Below, one piece after another: positions 1 to 7,068 of a stretch of 12,929 nucleotides of DNA. Position 1 is the first letter of the stretch. Every line of letters starts with the position of its first letter. The translations under genes were made by a program, and so were the position numbers. The notes under the pieces were generated by a model. It was not told the origin of the DNA and searched no databases. It worked only from the letters and a program-made list of their open reading frames with translations. The DNA comes from Clostridiales bacterium UBA1380 (GTDB taxonomy: Bacteria; Bacillota; Clostridia; Oscillospirales; CAG-272). The stretch spans positions 1 through 12,929 of the forward strand of contig DBRA01000028.1 in the NCBI GenBank assembly GCA_002305445.1, read 5' to 3'.

Positions 1-161
1 ACGCCCTCCTTCGTCATGTCTATATACCAGAGGAACTTCTCCGACAGTGCCGTAAAAATTACGTTGAACACGATGACGAACGCGATGAAAAGCACCGTGA
101 ACACTGTCGATACGGTTCCGTATCTAAACTTTTTGGACCATAAAAATCCGGGTGTTCTCAT
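1..161 (-). CDS. Gldg-like ABC exporter accessory protein, N-terminal fragment (runs off the left edge)
   Basis: Only the first 53 codons are in the window. The reading begins MRTPGFLWSKKFRYGT, continues with one strongly hydrophobic stretch (about residues 17-40), and then reads EKFLWYIDMTKEG. A short basic N-terminus, one membrane anchor and then a 'D-[ML]-T' segment is how Gldg/GldG-type proteins open (known of the family). These proteins are encoded beside GldA-like ATPases and GldF-like permeases, which is the context here. The ATG at 161 lies 48 bases downstream of the permease stop, with a weak GGGG-type ribosome binding site about nine bases upstream. The rest of the protein, including the large extracytoplasmic domain expected of the family, is not visible, so the identification rests on topology and neighbours. 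Confidence 0.65.
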   Translation of the reverse strand, partial: MRTPGFLWSKKFRYGTVSTVFTVLFIAFVIVFNVIFTALSEKFLWYIDMTKEG

Positions 162-209
162 TATTATTTACCCCACACAGTTATTCTTCCGCTGATTTCC
201 GGTGCTGTG

Positions 210-926
210 TCAGTTCCAGCGGCGGCGTTCGTAAACGCGTATCGTCAGGAAAAGGAACACGATGCTGATCGAGAAGTAATAGACGATCGCATTGAAATCG
301 AATATGCCGTTTGAGAAGTTTCCGTAGCGGTTGTAGATCGACACCCAGCTGATGATGTAGCGTATGACGTAGGAGTCGATTAAGCTGTTGAGGAAACCGA
401 TGAACAGTAAAAATACGAGTATGCCGATCGTAACGATGGCCGCGATGAGCTGATTTTCGGTGAGACTCGAGACGAAAATGCCGATCGCGATGAAGCACAT
501 GCCGACAAGAATCGTCGATATCAGGTTGCCGGCGAGAACGGCCAGGTTAAAGCTGGAGTCTTCGGGTAAAAACTTGAGTATAACGAGAAAGTTGAGACTC
601 GATACGAGGAGCGCGCCGACGAACATCGTCATGGCGGCAAGGAACTTCGCGGCGATCATGCCGGTAAGCGTGACGGGAGATGTCAGAAGCAGCTGTTCGG
701 TGCGCGACTTACGCTCTTCGGCAAGCGACTTCATCGTCAAAAGCGGCAGGATGATGATGAACACGAACATAATTATAAGGAAGTAAGTTGATACGTCGCT
801 CGACTGTATCAAAAGCGTCGTAAGCGAGAACACGAACGCGCTGACCGCAAGGAACACCGCCATGAATATATAGCCTATCGGCGTCGTAAAGTAAGCGCGC
901 ATCTCGCGCAGATAAATCGCTGTCAT
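210..926 (-). CDS. ABC-2 type exporter permease (GldF-like)
   Basis: This 238-residue integral membrane protein is the likely permease of the exporter powered by the ATPase encoded just upstream. Six hydrophobic segments can be read at about residues 17-39, 47-66, 92-118, 127-153, 158-180 and 211-229, the usual ABC-2 topology. Two features typical of the GldF branch are visible: FTTPIGYIF near the N-terminus (13-21) and, after helix 2, LTMKSLAEERKSRTEQLLL (63-81), a charged cytoplasmic loop likely to contact the ATPase. The protein ends in a basic cytoplasmic tail (RVYERRRWN). Its ATG directly follows the TAA of the ATPase gene (TAAATG) and its ribosome binding site, GGGGAGGG, lies inside the ATPase C-terminal codons, so the two are probably translationally coupled. 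The substrate cannot be read from the sequence. Confidence 0.9.
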   Translation of the reverse strand: MTAIYLREMRAYFTTPIGYIFMAVFLAVSAFVFSLTTLLIQSSDVSTYFLIIMFVFIIILPLLTMKSLAEERKSRTEQLLLTSPVTLTGMIAAKFLAAMTMFVGALLVSSLNFLVILKFLPEDSSFNLAVLAGNLISTILVGMCFIAIGIFVSSLTENQLIAAIVTIGILVFLLFIGFLNSLIDSYVIRYIISWVSIYNRYGNFSNGIFDFNAIVYYFSISIVFLFLTIRVYERRRWN

Positions 927-2042
927 TTATTTGCCCTCCCCGCCGTCGTCTTTTTCGTCCGACTGCTTGTCCGCTTCGTCTTTGACTATAACGGTATTGT
1001 CGTCGCTGAGCTCGATGCGCTTCTGCGATTCCTTCGCGCGCGCCATCGCCGCGTCAGCAAACTTGCTCTCGGCGCTGTTCTTGCGTATCTTTTGCGATTT
1101 CAGAGACGAATCTTCCTTGTCGATCAGCTTGATGAATATATCCTCGAGGTTCATGCCCATCGATTCGAGTCCGACGAGCGGAAAATCCTTTTCCGCGAGC
1201 GTGTAGAACAGCGTCTTTCGTATATCGACTCCGGGCGCGCTCTCGACCATATAGGTGAACGCGTCGCCGTCCCTCTCGCCGAGCGCTTCGGCGTACGTTA
1301 TACCCTGCTTGTTCTTGAGAAGCGAGAGCACCTCGCGCTGCGCGCCGACGACCTTTACTTTGTAGCGGCGGTTGTCCTCGACTACGCGCGTGATGTTCTC
1401 CGTCTGCTCGTCGGCGACGATCTTGCCCGCGTTGATGATGATGATGCGGTCGCATACCGCCTGAACCTCGGGCAGGATGTGGGTCGACAGTATTATCGTG
1501 TGGTCGGAGCCGAGCGTTCTGATCAGGTTGCGTATTTCGATGATCTGCTTCGGGTCGAGGCCGACCGTAGGCTCGTCGAAGATGATGATCTTCGGATTGC
1601 CTATCAGCGCTTGAGCGATGCCGACGCGCTGCTTGTAGCCCTTCGACAGGTGGCTTATCAGCCGCGAGCGCACGTCGTTTATTTTGACGACGTCACATAT
1701 CTCGCCGATGTGCCGTACGCGGTTGAGCTTGCAGCCCTTCAGGCGGAACACGAAGTTCAGGTATTCGTCCACCGTCATGTCCATATAAAGCGGCGGCTGC
1801 TCCGGCAGGAAGCCGATCAGCTTTTTAGCGCTGAGCGGATCTTCGAGTATGTCGATGCCGTTGATGCTCGCAGTGCCGGACGTTGACGACAGGTAGCCTG
1901 TCAGAATATTCATCGTCGTCGATTTGCCCGCGCCGTTTGGCCCGAGAAAACCTACGACCTCGCCTTCATCCACATGAAAACTGATGTCGTCTACGGCAAA
2001 CTTGTTGCCGTATCGCTTTACGAGGTTTTTAATTTCGATCAT
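927..2042 (-). CDS. ABC transporter ATP-binding protein (GldA-like), with charged C-terminal tail
   Basis: This is a complete nucleotide-binding protein of 371 residues, first gene of the exporter operon. All ATPase motifs are present in order: Walker A GPNGAGKST (34-42), Q-loop Gln82 in LPEQPP, signature LSKGYKQR (132-139), Walker B IIIFDEP (152-158), D-loop GLDP (161-164) and switch His188 in LSTH. The region from about 215 to 312 resembles the C-terminal regulatory part of GldA/CcmA-type exporter ATPases. Residues from about 315 on form an extra hydrophilic tail, first basic and then acidic (EADKQSDEKDDGGEGK), of low complexity and probably disordered; many relatives stop near residue 310. 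The ATG at 2042 has GGAG (2051-2054) eight bases upstream. It presumably acts as a dimer on the cytoplasmic face of the permease encoded next. Confidence 0.94.
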   Translation of the reverse strand: MIEIKNLVKRYGNKFAVDDISFHVDEGEVVGFLGPNGAGKSTTMNILTGYLSSTSGTASINGIDILEDPLSAKKLIGFLPEQPPLYMDMTVDEYLNFVFRLKGCKLNRVRHIGEICDVVKINDVRSRLISHLSKGYKQRVGIAQALIGNPKIIIFDEPTVGLDPKQIIEIRNLIRTLGSDHTIILSTHILPEVQAVCDRIIIINAGKIVADEQTENITRVVEDNRRYKVKVVGAQREVLSLLKNKQGITYAEALGERDGDAFTYMVESAPGVDIRKTLFYTLAEKDFPLVGLESMGMNLEDIFIKLIDKEDSSLKSQKIRKNSAESKFADAAMARAKESQKRIELSDDNTVIVKDEADKQSDEKDDGGEGK

Positions 2043-2390
2043 TTCGCTCGCTCCGAATCTTAGAGATTTTAGAGAATTAAAGCTGTGTTTATAGTATCAG
2101 CGAGATTGCGGTTTTTTTGCGGTATATACGATTATTGCATCAAACATTTTCAGCTTTCCGCCGTGATTGCTTATTGCGCGGTGCGCGACTTCGTAAAGTT
2201 TTGATTTACAAAATTTTCGGCGGCGGTGCAGTCGGAATATACTCCTCCGGCTGTCGCCGTGTCCGCGTAATATGATGCGTGTTTTACAAATTGTGTACGT
2301 CCGGCTGTGATTATAACACGCCTTTATTGATTATTTTTGAACATAATCCATATTCGCGGTGTAAATCCGGTGACGGCTGTGTGAAGCGGT
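2043..2390. other. Intergenic region between pgeF and the ABC exporter operon
   Basis: These 348 bases hold no convincing gene. On the minus strand there is a possible extended -10 promoter (2310-2318), which would give the ABC operon a leader of about 260 bases. Inside that leader are an AT-rich inverted repeat (arms 2195-2203 and 2209-2217, one G-U pair, five-base loop) and a possible 16-residue ORF at 2097-2147 (MFDAIIVYTAKKPQSR) with only a poor ribosome binding site. Minus-strand copies of ACAGCCGGA occur twice, and CCGCAA occurs twice around an A-run near 2104-2121. I found no tRNA, no T-tailed terminator after pgeF and no riboswitch I recognise. Confidence 0.6.
2310..2318 (-). promoter_or_regulatory. 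Possible extended -10 promoter for the ABC exporter operon
   Basis: On the minus strand this reads TGTTATAAT, a perfect -10 hexamer preceded by the TGn extension, with A/T-rich sequence upstream but no good -35 hexamer. Transcription would start near 2303 and run into the ATPase gene through a leader of about 260 bases. No better promoter is visible nearer to the ATPase start. Confidence 0.4.
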
Positions 2391-3191
2391 TTACCGCGGC
2401 GCGATTATCGCGCCCTGCGCGCCCCTGATGCCCTTGTCGCGGCGGTGCGAGTAATAGCCGACGCCGCAGCAGGTGCAGTCGTCAGAGACGTCGATGTTTT
2501 CGGCGCGCAGCCCAGACGCCTTAAGCGACGCGACGATGCATCCCTGCAGATCGATTTTGTATTTACAGCCGCCGATATCCGAGATAAGGCGCAGCATCTC
2601 CGCTATTCCTATGTGTGCGGCGGCGGCGGAGCGCTCGAACGCTTCCGCGACCTCCGACCCGACCTCGAAGCAGCACTTGCGTATGCATGGGCCGACCGCC
2701 GCGCGCATTTCAGACGGTTTCGCTCCCATCGACGCGAGAAACGCGACGGCCGCGGCGGCTATGTCGTCGGCCGTTCCGCGCCAGCCGGAATGGACGGCGG
2801 CGACTTCCCCCGTCGCGCATTCGAGCAGTATCGGCACGCAGTCGGCCGTCTTAACGAGAGGGGCTATGCCCGGCGTCGACGACACAAGCGCGTCGCAGGA
2901 GCGCGGAGCGCGCACCGTCCGCTCAGTCACGAGCACGACGTCTGTGCCGTGAACCTGGTCGGCGTATACCGGAGTCGCGTCTCTGACGACGGCGCGCGCC
3001 AGATAGGCGATGTTTTTCGCGACTATGTCGTCGGGGTCGCCGCGATGCCTTGCTAAATTGAGCGAAGAAGTGTGCGGCAGCGTCGAAAAGCCGCCGGCGC
3101 GCGTCGTAAAAGCATGCGGCGACTCAAGCAGCGTCGAGCGCAGATACACTATCTCCGGCCCGCCGCGGCTGACCGTTTCTTTCACAAACAT
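2391..3191 (-). CDS. pgeF: PgeF/YfiH (LACC1-like) polyphenol oxidase-family purine nucleoside phosphorylase
   Basis: This 266-residue protein has the family's usual length and all its hallmark blocks. Residues TTRAGGFS (29-36), YADQVHGTDV (76-85), LVKTADCVPILL (112-123), AVHSGWRGT (132-140), AVGPCIRKCCFEVG (165-178) and SHRRDKGIRGAQGA (248-261) can be read in order. The zinc/catalytic trio is His81, Cys118 and His134. Members were first annotated as laccases. Biochemical work on bacterial and LACC1 proteins shows purine nucleoside phosphorylase, adenosine deaminase and methylthioadenosine phosphorylase activities, and E. coli YfiH corrects peptidoglycan precursors (known of the family). It has no signal peptide, so it is cytoplasmic. 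It follows the methyltetrahydrofolate-binding methyltransferase by 37 bases and is probably the last gene of the pyrC operon. Its ribosome binding site is weak (GGCGGGA). A link to methionine or purine salvage is inferred from context. Confidence 0.94.
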   Translation of the reverse strand: MFVKETVSRGGPEIVYLRSTLLESPHAFTTRAGGFSTLPHTSSLNLARHRGDPDDIVAKNIAYLARAVVRDATPVYADQVHGTDVVLVTERTVRAPRSCDALVSSTPGIAPLVKTADCVPILLECATGEVAAVHSGWRGTADDIAAAAVAFLASMGAKPSEMRAAVGPCIRKCCFEVGSEVAEAFERSAAAAHIGIAEMLRLISDIGGCKYKIDLQGCIVASLKASGLRAENIDVSDDCTCCGVGYYSHRRDKGIRGAQGAIIAPR

Positions 3192-3228
3192 GGTTAATCC
3201 CGCCTTCGGAATTATTTCGCGAAAAGCA

Positions 3229-4002
3229 TCATTCGCCGCGCGTGAAGCCGATGTAGTCGATGCAGTCCTCGTCCTCGCCGGTGAGCGCGCGCGCGGCCGC
3301 GACAGTCTCGCGGACGCTGTCAGCGCACGGGTCGGTTATCGCGGCGTCGAGCCCGCGAAGCATCGCGGCGGCGAGAAACGCGCGATTGATAAGCGCGCGC
3401 TTCGGCAGACCGAATGACACGTTCGAGCAGCCCGCAATCGTCTTTACATCCGGCGCGGCGCGTTTAAGTGCGTCGATAAGGCCGAGCGAGAACAAAGCAG
3501 CACCCTGCTCCACCGCGATCGCGCGGATGAGGACGTCGACATAGACCTTGTCAGCGGTTATGCCGTAACCCTTGAGCGCGTCGAGCGCGCCGAGCACGTT
3601 TCCGACGGCTTCGTCGACCGTTTCCGGCACCCGCTCAGCTATCGGCATAAGCACGACGGCGGAACCGGTCTCGGCAATGAACGGCGCGCATTCGGCAAGC
3701 CTGTCGCGGCAGGTGACCGAGTTGACGATGCAGCGCGCGCCTCTCCCTGTCACCGCGCGGGCGGCTTCGGCGAGCACTTCGGGCGATGCGGAGTCGACCA
3801 TCACTGCGTCGCCCGCGAGCGCGCACAACGTCAGCATCATTTCGCGTTCGTTGCCGGATGCGGCGGTATTAATGTCGAGCGCATCCGCGCCCGCGTCAAG
3901 CTGGCGCTTCGCAAGCTCCGCAAGCGCGACGATATCGGCGTTGCGCATTAAGTTTCCGGTCGAGGGAATAGACGAGTTCAGTTTTTCGCCGATGAGCAGC
4001 AT
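3229..4002 (-). CDS. Methyltetrahydrofolate-binding corrinoid methyltransferase (AcsE/MetH pterin-domain type)
   Basis: This TIM-barrel protein (257 residues from the start chosen here) is of the pterin-binding family that includes AcsE, MtgA and the folate module of MetH. Visible blocks are LLIGEKLNSS at the N-terminus, LDINTA (the usual D-[IV]-N pterin-contact strand), VDSAS, IVNSVTC, and GCSNVSFGLPKR in the second half, which matches the family's strongly conserved 'G.SN.SFG.P.R'. It should bind methyl-tetrahydrofolate and pass the methyl group to a cob(I)alamin protein; that partner is not in the window. The first in-frame ATG (4008) has its GGAG only two bases away, whereas the second ATG (4002) has GGAG at 4010-4013 with a seven-base gap, so 4002 is preferred. 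It overlaps the end of the upstream fusion gene by 25 bases, implying coupled translation. It may serve as a detached MetH folate domain. Confidence 0.86.
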   Translation of the reverse strand: MLLIGEKLNSSIPSTGNLMRNADIVALAELAKRQLDAGADALDINTAASGNEREMMLTLCALAGDAVMVDSASPEVLAEAARAVTGRGARCIVNSVTCRDRLAECAPFIAETGSAVVLMPIAERVPETVDEAVGNVLGALDALKGYGITADKVYVDVLIRAIAVEQGAALFSLGLIDALKRAAPDVKTIAGCSNVSFGLPKRALINRAFLAAAMLRGLDAAITDPCADSVRETVAAARALTGEDEDCIDYIGFTRGE

Positions 4003-5723
4003 GGACATTCTCCGCTTTTATCTTTATTTTCAATATATTCCGCAAGGTCGAGCGCAAAGCGCACTTTTTTGCGCGGCGTCATGATGTAAAAGCCGTCGCA
4101 GCTGTTATAAATTTCGTCGATTACGCCGCGGCAGTAGCCGACCGACAGCTCGCGCGTCCGCTCCGCGTCAGCTCCGCGCAGACTCTCGATAAACGAATCG
4201 GGCAGCTCGATGCCCGCGACCTCGTTTTGCAGAAAGCACGCGTTTTTATATCCGGCGACGGGCATTATGCCGGCTAATATCTTTGCGCCGAGCGCTTCCT
4301 TCGCGCGGCGGAGATTATCCGCCTGTCGCTCCGTAAATACCGGCTGCGTCATAAAGCCGGACGCCCCCGCGTCGATCTTTTTCTGAGCGCGCGCAAGCTC
4401 GGCGTCGAAGTTCTGCGCGCCCGTGTTGAGCGCGGCGAAGATTTCATACGGCTCGGACGCAAACAGCTCTTCGTTAAGGCTTGATATATACGCTATCAGC
4501 CCGAACGAGTTCATGCCGTACACGTCCTTCGCGTCTACGGCGGAGCGCGCCGCGGAGTCGCCGGTCACGGCGAGCACGGAGCGCAGCCCTTCTATCCATC
4601 CGGCGACGAGCGCGCCTTTCAGCGCTATCTGGTTCCTGTCGCGGCACGTCATGTGCGGAATCGCGCGGATCCCCGCGACCCGTTGCACCCTCGCCGAAAG
4701 CGCGACGGCGTCGGCCCGCGCGCGGGCGAGCGGCGAATCCGGCACCGTGACGTAACCGGCGCCTGATTCTCCGACAAGGCGCGCCGCTTCGTCGAACGCC
4801 GCTACATCGGCGTCCGCCGGAGGATCGAGCTCGATCGCGATTGTGCGGGTACATTTATGGTACGCGGTTTCCGCTTTCGTTGCGATATAGACCGATTCGC
4901 TTTGCCGTTTCTCCGGCTGCGGAAGCGTTTCTTTCGATAAGAGTGTTGTCAGCGCGCGTATATGCGCGGGCGTTGTGCCGCAGCAGCCGCCGACGACCGC
5001 AACACCGAGGCGGCACATTTCGAGCGCGCGCTGCGCGAAGTAGTCGGGCGAGTCGATATACACAGTTCGTCCGCCGGAAACGGACGGATAGCCCGCGTTC
5101 GGCATCGCTGTCACGGGCAGCGTCGTATCGAGCTTTTCCAGCAGTTCAAGCATATGCGCCGGTCCGCAGACGCAGTTTATGCCGGCTATATCCGCTCCGG
5201 CATCGCGCGCGGTTGCAATAAGGTGCTTATAAAAACCGCCGAGCGCTGTGTAGCCGTCCTGACCGACGGCGAAGGACACGATTATCTCGGCATCGGAGCG
5301 TATCGAGCGCAGCCGTCTGACGCAGTCAAACAGTCCGTTATCGGTTGCATGTGTCTCAAATAAAAAACGCGTCGCACCGAGCGCAAGAAAGCGGTCGACT
5401 ATATCGTCGTACGCGGCTGCCGCGTTATCGCACGGCACAGGTCCGATGTCGGCAAACGGTACGGCCGCCGTACCGGCGCACGCATCGGCGGCTATACGCC
5501 ATGCCGCGCCGATTATTTCCCCGAGCAGCGCGCCGTCGCCGCCGGCTGCCGAATACGCGGCGAAGGTGTTCGTCTTGATCGCGGTCGCCCCTGCTTCGAT
5601 ATACTCGCGGTGGACGCGCGCCACAAGCTGCGCATCGTCGATGCACAGCCGTTCCGGCGCCGCTTTATAATGTGTCAGCGATAATATATACGTGCCTGTT
5701 GCGCCGTCGAAAATATACTTCAT
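3978..5723 (-). CDS. Bifunctional homocysteine S-methyltransferase / 5,10-methylenetetrahydrofolate reductase (YitJ-like fusion)
   Basis: This 581-residue protein fuses two enzymes. Residues 1-265 are a homocysteine methyltransferase barrel: DGATGT (6-11), KTNTF (50-54), FETHATD (122-128), and zinc ligands Cys184 (GINCVCGP) and Cys247-Cys248 (VGGCCGTTP). A variable linker (about 266-293) follows. Residues 294-565 are a MetF-type FAD-binding barrel: IAIELDPP with Glu299, HMTCRDRN (357-364), LAVTGD with Asp389, and FMTQPVF with Gln460. These match the E. coli MetF Glu28, Asp120 and Gln183 positions (family knowledge). The reductase makes methyl-tetrahydrofolate and the other half methylates homocysteine to methionine. 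The ATG overlaps the pyrC stop (TAATG), and the C-terminus overlaps the next gene, a methyltetrahydrofolate-binding methyltransferase. The last residues (GECPCCSSAKN) form a small cysteine cluster of unknown meaning. Bacillus YitJ is of similar length. Confidence 0.94.
   Translation of the reverse strand: MKYIFDGATGTYILSLTHYKAAPERLCIDDAQLVARVHREYIEAGATAIKTNTFAAYSAAGGDGALLGEIIGAAWRIAADACAGTAAVPFADIGPVPCDNAAAAYDDIVDRFLALGATRFLFETHATDNGLFDCVRRLRSIRSDAEIIVSFAVGQDGYTALGGFYKHLIATARDAGADIAGINCVCGPAHMLELLEKLDTTLPVTAMPNAGYPSVSGGRTVYIDSPDYFAQRALEMCRLGVAVVGGCCGTTPAHIRALTTLLSKETLPQPEKRQSESVYIATKAETAYHKCTRTIAIELDPPADADVAAFDEAARLVGESGAGYVTVPDSPLARARADAVALSARVQRVAGIRAIPHMTCRDRNQIALKGALVAGWIEGLRSVLAVTGDSAARSAVDAKDVYGMNSFGLIAYISSLNEELFASEPYEIFAALNTGAQNFDAELARAQKKIDAGASGFMTQPVFTERQADNLRRAKEALGAKILAGIMPVAGYKNACFLQNEVAGIELPDSFIESLRGADAERTRELSVGYCRGVIDEIYNSCDGFYIMTPRKKVRFALDLAEYIENKDKSGECPCCSSAKN
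4010..4013 (-). promoter_or_regulatory. Ribosome binding site that decides the methyltransferase start
   Basis: GGAG on the minus strand lies seven bases before the ATG at 4002 but only one to two bases before the ATG at 4008. This favours the shorter protein beginning MLLIGEKLN. Confidence 0.6.
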
Positions 5724-7039
5724 TAAACAGTCGCATCCTCCGACTCGTCATACACTAAAGCGCCGCTGTGCCAGACGCGCTTAACCCTTCCGGTCATCGG
5801 AACGTTCATATAGGGCGTGTTTGACGATTTTGATTTGTTGTTATCCTCTGTCAGCACGAACTCGCCTGCGGTGTCGAGCAGTACGAGGTCGGCGCGTTCG
5901 CCCTCGGACACGGTCTGCTCCCGCAGACCCAGTATGCGTGCCGGAGCGGTGCTCATGATGTCGATGAGCTTTGCCATATCGATGCACCCTGTCTCGACGA
6001 GGTGCGAGTAACAGACCGCGAACGCTGTCTGAAGTCCGGTTATGCCGAACGCGCCGCTTGCAAGCGTGCCCTTGTCGGCGGCGGTGTGCGGCGCGTGGTC
6101 GGTCGATATGCAGTCGATCGTGCCGTCGGCTATGCCGCGGATAAGCTCGGCGGCGTCTTCCCTGCCGCGCAGCGGCGGCTTCATCTTCGCGTTAACGCCG
6201 TACAGTATCGCGTCCGCGTCGGTCAGCGATATATAGTGCGGGCACGTCTCGGCGGTTACGCGGACGCCGAGACTTTTTGCCGCTCTGATTATTTTAACTG
6301 ACATTTTTGTCGACACGTGCGCGATGTGAATGCGGCAGCCCGTTTCGGCCGCGAGCACGATGTCGCGCGCGACCGCGGCGTCCTCAGAGCTGCACGGTAT
6401 GCCGGGCACGCCGAGTGTCCGCGCTACGGAGCCTTCGTTCAGCACACCGGCGCCCGTCAGCGACAGCTCCTCCGAGTGGGAGATCAAAAGATAATCGCGG
6501 GCGGCAAGCCGGCGCATGACTTCGCGCATAACGGCCGCGTCCGATACCGGCTTTCCGTCGTCCGTGAACGCGAAGGCACCGGCTTCGGCGAGAGCGTCGT
6601 AATCGCATGGCTGCGCTCCGTTCTGACCGACCGTCAGCGCGGCTGTCGGCAGCACCGAGCAGCCCTTTCCCGCGGCTTTCTCGAGTATATAGCGTATTAC
6701 GTCCGGCGAATCGGTCACGGGAGAGGTGTTCGGCATCGCCGTCACGGCGCGGTAGCCGCCGGCGACAGCCGCGGCGAGCGCGGTTTCGACCGTCTCCTTC
6801 GCCGGATAGCCCGGATCGCGAAGGTGGGTATGCGGGTCGACAAACGAAGGGGCAAGCGTACAGCCGGAGCCGTCCGTTACATCGGCACCGTCGGCAAGCG
6901 AGTCGTGTTCGGCACGGAGCTCCTCCGACGATTTAAGTGCGGCGGGATCGAAAACACGCGCGATACGGCCGTCTTTTATATATACGTCCCTCGTTCCGAC
7001 ACCGGCAATACGCGCGTTTTTAATGAACACCGGCTTCAT
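5723..7039 (-). CDS. pyrC: Dihydroorotase, class I
   Basis: This enzyme catalyses the reversible cyclisation of N-carbamoyl-L-aspartate to dihydroorotate, third step of UMP synthesis, in the cytoplasm. At 438 residues it is the long class I form. Metal ligands are visible: His70 and His72 in DPHTHLRDPG, the Asp of FTDDGKPV (160/161), His188 in LISHSEE, His238/His241 in HIAHVS, and the catalytic Asp314 in STDHAPH. An aspartate rather than a carbamylated lysine at the bridging position is usual for this class. TAMPNT (100-105) and ETCPHY (264-269) are also typical. The start has GGGAG nine bases upstream. It lies 29 bases after the winged-helix regulator and shares one base with the start of the methionine/MTHFR fusion (TAATG). 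The other pyr genes here are on the opposite strand. Confidence 0.97.
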   Translation of the reverse strand: MKPVFIKNARIAGVGTRDVYIKDGRIARVFDPAALKSSEELRAEHDSLADGADVTDGSGCTLAPSFVDPHTHLRDPGYPAKETVETALAAAVAGGYRAVTAMPNTSPVTDSPDVIRYILEKAAGKGCSVLPTAALTVGQNGAQPCDYDALAEAGAFAFTDDGKPVSDAAVMREVMRRLAARDYLLISHSEELSLTGAGVLNEGSVARTLGVPGIPCSSEDAAVARDIVLAAETGCRIHIAHVSTKMSVKIIRAAKSLGVRVTAETCPHYISLTDADAILYGVNAKMKPPLRGREDAAELIRGIADGTIDCISTDHAPHTAADKGTLASGAFGITGLQTAFAVCYSHLVETGCIDMAKLIDIMSTAPARILGLREQTVSEGERADLVLLDTAGEFVLTEDNNKSKSSNTPYMNVPMTGRVKRVWHSGALVYDESEDATV

Positions 7040-7068
7040 TTGCTGATACTCCCGTCGATTTAGTTATT

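Noticed and set aside
1092..1886. A 264-codon plus-strand open frame opposite the ABC ATPase gene, and similar long opposite-strand frames across pyrC, purB and pyrD.
   Set aside because: They are antisense shadows created by GC-rich codon use. The real genes on the other strand have complete catalytic motifs, and the shadows show arginine-rich, motif-free sequence.
2174..2323. A 50-codon open frame on the minus strand in the intergenic region, with plausible-looking composition.
   Set aside because: It is bounded by TAA on both sides and contains no ATG, GTG or TTG start, and I recognise no homology. An open stretch of this length is expected by chance at this base composition.
2387..2398. 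Palindrome GCGGT-TT-ACCGC at the end of pgeF as a terminator.
   Set aside because: The stem is five bases, includes the stop codon and is not followed by a T-run on the minus strand.
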